Shown here: one piece after another, positions 59,854-64,000 of the stretch
Layout: each line of letters begins with the position of its first letter
Position numbering within the stretch: position 1 is the stretch's first letter
Source of the DNA: Lichenostomus cassidix
Lineage: Eukaryota > Chordata > Aves > Passeriformes > Meliphagidae
Assembly: GCA_008360975.2 (NCBI GenBank)
Contig: CM039182.1
Location: forward strand, 81,437,405-81,501,404
DNA length: 64,000 nt
Reading direction: 5' to 3'
Program-made: the position numbers and the translations under genes
Notes under the pieces: model-generated
Told to the model about the DNA's origin: nothing
The model's database searches: none
Seen by the model: only the letters and a program-made list of their open reading frames with translations

Positions 59854-61634
59854 CTGCAAAACAAAAAGAAGCAGAGAGATGAAGGAAGAGTGAAATTGTC
59901 ATTGTGAAGGGTAAAAATTCTCAGCTGTGGCTCTTTGATACTGAATTTCAGATTGCAGCCCAATCAGGAGAGTCTGATTTATTCTTCGCCTTTGAAGTAA
60001 TGCAGGCAGTAAATTAGCAGTCTTACTTCAGGGAAAGCACAGAAAGCCTCTGGAGCAAAACCACAAAATGCAAGACAATGCTCCATTGTGCACACAGTCT
60101 GCCCCTCAGGTCTGCATGGGCTTTTCAGTCAGTGTTTTCCATCCTTGACTGAAGATTCGCGACAAGGAGTTCTGCTGCAGAGCTGCATTTCACCCTTCTT
60201 GGTTCAAGATCATGGGGCATGTGGGGCTGGAATATTTCATGCAGATGTTTGAGAGAAGTATAAATGCACAGTAAGATCTACACCTGGCTTACAGAGTGCA
60301 CAGAATCAATGAGTCCTGTAGAATTCTGAATGTAGGTATACCAGGGGTGAATGCTGAATGTCCAGTTGTAATGTGAATGTGCTGAATGTGCTGACCTACT
60401 GTGCATGATAGAGAAAGATTAAAAAGAGGTTTCTGTACTTGGGCTTCACACTAGGATTTATAGTCAAATATGGCATGAAAGGACAAGAAACAAAGGCAGT
60501 CTAAGGGTGGGGGAGAAACACCAGTGGTTAAGAAGATCCCAGACTGTAAAGGGGCATTCCTGAAAGCTTCACTCAGGCAATAATTGTCACTATATTTTCA
60601 CTGCCTCCAGCACCTCAACCACACTGCACATTTTCCTACTTTGGCTCTCCACTGTGTTGCCATGTTCCCAGGAGATCTTTCAGTGAGTGATCTGACTGAA
60701 GGAGATCATGGGCACTGCTGGACTGTGATGGTGAGCAGGTTATGAGTGTAGAACAGATAATACTGTGCATGAGATCTACCAAACATTTTCAAGAAAATTC
60801 TCTGCTACCACGTGGACTGCAGCTCTGTTTTTCTACACTGAAGTGGCTTTGTCTTGTAGTTGTGATTTCCACGATAATGTGCATCAAGCATGTGGTGACA
60901 ACTGGACCAGTAGAAGAGAATGCACTTTTGAAGGTATTCACAGACAGAATTGAGTGTCTCAGTAAAAAGTTGAAACCAAGGATCTGACATACCTGAATGC
61001 ATCCCATTGATGTGTGTCAGTGAAGAAAGGAATTTCTTTTTAAAATTCCTGTGTCAGAAACATAGACAAAGATCAGAATTAAAAATAGGTCAAATGTTTT
61101 GGTCAGGCCAGCTATTTAAAATCTCAAGAAACAAATGCCCAGGTTTCTTAATGCCACAAAGAATAAACTCTATGAAAAACAGTACTTTTTTGGTTTGAGA
61201 CCATGAAAAATCAATCAAATATCCGTGTCTATAGCTGAATTAGGGGTCCACATGTTTAAAACCAATAGTACAGTGGATGAAATAAGTAAATTGCACTAAA
61301 AAAGAACTGATATAAAAAAGCTTAGCTATTCCTTGCATCTGCAAGGAATCAGGAGACATCAAGAAATAGATCTGCCCTGCGAGATTGAAAATTATGGAAG
61401 AAGCACAGGGTTAATTATTCCAGTTTTTGTCTATGCATACTGAGGCTTCTAGGGATGGCATTCATGGAATATGATGAAATGTATTCCAGTGCACATGGTG
61501 AAGCAGGAACAGCCAATGTCTACACTCAACATGATGATTCGGAAACCCCAGGAACTGTGTAAAAGATCAGGATACAAAAAATTCAAAGTCAAATTAGCGG
61601 ATTAACCATGTTTAAGAAGATGTAATAATTAACA

Positions 61635-61636
<2 letters not shown>
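59854..61636. other. Unique non-coding DNA
   Basis: A plus frame at 60742-60987 (81 codons from an ATG) has a hydrophobic stretch (WLCLVVVISTIMCI), and an AAG/GTATTC donor-like site lies at about 60932-60934. An overlapping frame contains a Cys-rich run. Neither matches a family I can name. No repeat is recognised. Confidence 0.45.

Positions 61637-61665
<29 letters not shown>
61637..61665. repeat. (TAA)n microsatellite
   Basis: Twenty-nine bases of uninterrupted TAA/ATA repeat, flanked by AACAAT and GAATG. Confidence 0.95.
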
Positions 61666-63033
61666 GAATGCTTAATTAAGGAAGGTGGATAAGCCTATTT
61701 TTAGTCATCTGGGTTTGGTTTTGCACAGAAAACTGGTTTAGAATAATTCTTGTTATGTCTACATATGCTGTCTAGCACGAGTTTTGTTATAAGCATTTCC
61801 TTTAGAATGTGAAGAAAGCAGACATAACACTCTGCATGTCAGTCACTCTGTGGCCCTGGTAGATGCCATACATGGTTGAAGGACATGTCTTTGCATGTGA
61901 AAAAGAAATTATTTTATTGAAAAGTATGTTAAGATTCTCTGGATAACTAATTCACATTTCCTCTTGCTGATATTATGATAAGATAGTGCTAAGATTAACT
62001 TAAGAAAGTGAATTTTGGAAGCTGTAATTTAGTGGTAGGGTTGGCCAGAAAACAATTTTACACAAAAAGTAGTTCTTGACATCTGTTTCAGAAAAACCCT
62101 GCAACACTAGGTTTCCATGAAGAAACTGTGTGTGGAGAAAGTAACCAAAGTAATGAGGTACTTTAGGGACATATGCTGGCTGATTTTTGAATTTTTCTTG
62201 CTGGCTCTTATTCCTTGTGTTTGATTAAAATATTTATTGGACCAGAGAGAAAATGAAACACTAATTGTCTTTGTTTGGGATCTAGGAAGCCACTGGAGCA
62301 GATAATGACAGAAAATACTTCATTAAAAATATACTTATTCTTCCAATTAATAGCTTAGCACCAACTCCAATCAAATAGAAACATGAAATTACCAACTGCA
62401 ATAATTGAAAAATTACTTAAGTATTAATAATAGAAAGTCTGACCAGAAAATTTTAAACTGTGATTGAAAATCACTGTTAGCAACAATGACATGGAGAATA
62501 ACCCCAAAATATTTATTATGTTTAATATTTTTTCATTCCGAATGTTATATACACACACATGAACATCTGGTTATTTGCTGAAGTAAACTTCTGATTATTT
62601 AATTTTCATATATCCTATTGTATTCATGGAGTCTAACATTCAAGGAGTCTAACAATTCAGGCATGCAAATGCAATCAAAATCTCCATTTGGTTTTTAAGA
62701 GACAGAGGGAGTTCTGTTAAGAATTTTAAACTGGCAAAACCTGTCTATCACACAATAATTGGCTCTAATTAATACTGCCAGAAACCTCAGCTATAAAAAT
62801 CTTTACCAAACACTGAATCACACTTAAACTGGTGCAAAATCCTTCTCTTGCCCAAGCAAACATTAGAGAAAATCAGTTCCAATGTGTTCCTTAAAACTGA
62901 GCACTGATTGATGATTGTAAGTGAAGAGAAACAGAGAAGTCATTTTACTGAAATGTGGAATATGATGTATTATCCTAAATGGTCAAGATAGATGTGAAAT
63001 TCAGTAAATTGTATTGCATACATTTTATATTTT
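61666..63033. other. Unique AT-rich non-coding DNA
   Basis: Nothing recognised except a 16-bp tandem duplication at 62622-62653. Confidence 0.55.
62622..62653. repeat. 16-bp tandem duplication
   Basis: ATTCATGGAGTCTAAC is followed directly by ATTCAAGGAGTCTAAC, one mismatch, then a partial third start (AATTCAGG). Confidence 0.88.
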
Positions 63034-63055
63034 TATATACACACACACAAAAATA

Positions 63056-63087
<32 letters not shown>
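63034..63087. repeat. Self-complementary CA/TG/TA microsatellite with 14-bp stem
   Basis: TATATACACACACA (63034-63047) and TGTGTGTGTATATA (63056-63069) are exact reverse complements around an 8-base loop CAAAAATA. The right arm runs on into (TA)n up to about 63087. It can extrude as a hairpin or cruciform, and it may be an assembly or replication hot spot. Confidence 0.92.
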
Positions 63088-63088
<1 letters not shown>

Positions 63089-63875
63089 ATTTTTTTACAC
63101 ATTTAGCTTGAATAGAAGAGTTAAGTCCTCTCCTTTTAAAGATGGAATAGTGGGACATGGGACATAGGGAACTGAGCCTCTGTTACAGGCTGTGAAACAA
63201 TTCAGCCAACCCTGAGGCACACAAAAAATACGGTGGAAAACAAAAATCATATACAAAACTTTAGTCACTACATAGAGAAATGTTATCCAATCACAGGCAC
63301 ACATGTCCCTGCCCAAACACAGTTCCAAAAGAAACTGAAAGCTGCTGGAAGCTGGAGACACACTCTTAGGGCTGTGACCCATGGCAGGCAAGCACTGTGG
63401 GAAGAAGTGTCTGACTGTGGAAGAAGAAAGCTTTGGTTTGGATAGGTGAGATTGGCAGCCCTGCACCTACAGCCACTATCCCTGATGTTCTGCTGTCACT
63501 GAGATTTACTCTCTTGACCATTGTAGACACACTTACAGGGTAGGACACTCTCCTTCTTGCTCCCTCCAAATGATGCAAAGAACGGCTATCTCAGATACAA
63601 ACCCTTGAAATCTGAGGCAATCAAAATAAAGCTAAAATATGTTAAAAAAGGAGAGTGAAAGTGTCCATTACACAAACTAGAAAAATACACAGGCACTGTT
63701 GAAAACATCCCTTTTGCTGTATGGGTGTTGGGGGATTTTTAGTGAAATCTTTAAAAGTTTGACTTTTCTAGCTTTTCCACACACACTTACTGCAATTCTA
63801 TATTCTATTCAAAGTTTTCTTTTTGCCTTATATTTCACTGGCGCTAGCACATAATGGAATATACATATATTACAT

Positions 63876-63876
<1 letters not shown>
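63088..63876. other. Non-coding DNA
   Basis: A 123-codon minus frame (63095-63466) overlaps a plus frame of 70 codons. Neither carries a motif. No repeat is recognised. Confidence 0.5.

Positions 63877-63906
<30 letters not shown>
63877..63906. repeat. (CA)15 microsatellite
   Basis: Fifteen uninterrupted CA units, preceded by ATACATATATTACATG. Length and purity predict a polymorphic marker. Confidence 0.96.
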
Positions 63907-63908
<2 letters not shown>

Positions 63909-64000
63909 TCGTGAGGTCAAAGCAATCAAAATGCCAGAAAATACTGGTTTGGATCTTTGGAATAGGTGATATATTTTCTGCCTACGTATACTCAGGAAGA

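Noticed and set aside
60742..60987. Plus frame with a hydrophobic stretch, and an overlapping Cys-rich frame recalling a MAM-domain start
   Set aside because: Only a few residues resemble the pattern, the key spacing is absent, and two different frames would have to be invoked.
1..64000. CRISPR arrays, operons, phage or plasmid features
   Set aside because: No regularly spaced repeats, no ribosome-binding-site/ORF organisation, and CR1 and LTR content show this is vertebrate nuclear DNA.

Overview
The window looks like non-coding DNA from a bird nuclear genome, probably from a large chromosome. I base this on three things. First, the background is AT-rich, poor in CpG and full of stop codons on both strands. 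Second, there are at least eleven fragments of CR1, the dominant LINE of birds, in both orientations and of clearly different ages. Third, there are two truncated long terminal repeats whose openings match LTR families I know from bird genomes. No Alu, B1 or LINE-1 sequence is recognisable, and there is no bacterial or phage organisation. The passerine/galliform level cannot be fixed from this stretch.

No intact protein-coding gene, tRNA, rRNA or CRISPR array could be supported. The longest open frames (121 to 161 codons) sit in slightly GC-richer patches, show no family motif, and are what chance gives in 64 kb.

Layout. 1-6700: unique AT-rich DNA with one internally deleted CR1 (1280-1811, plus) that still shows reverse-transcriptase blocks, and a 10-bp-stem hairpin (4479-4503). 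6670-7470: a G12 tract and two minus-strand CR1 pieces. 8784-8883: a pyrimidine tract. 10080-10480: an LTR fragment. 12547-13495: a C-rich tract, then a very old CR1-type relic and a younger CR1, both minus. 13500-33900: mostly unique sequence with an AT palindromic array (14579-14658), a GC-richer patch (24066-24600), an exon-like segment ending in AATAAA plus A27 (30812-31013) and another GC-richer patch (31370-31640). 33932-47520: CR1 fragments, an LTR start (42073-42220) and a head-to-head CR1 pair (46833-47520). 47521-64000: three more CR1 pieces, a 22-bp perfect palindrome (56077-56098), an exon-like minus-strand segment (59512-59853), and microsatellites including a self-complementary CA/TG/TA block and a (CA)15 run.

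Whether the window is intergenic or inside a large intron cannot be decided. The items most worth checking are the minus-strand exon-like segment at 59.5-59.9 kb, the AATAAA/poly(A) segment at 30.8-31.0 kb, and the CR1 rearrangements. I found nothing that supports a new multi-gene system.
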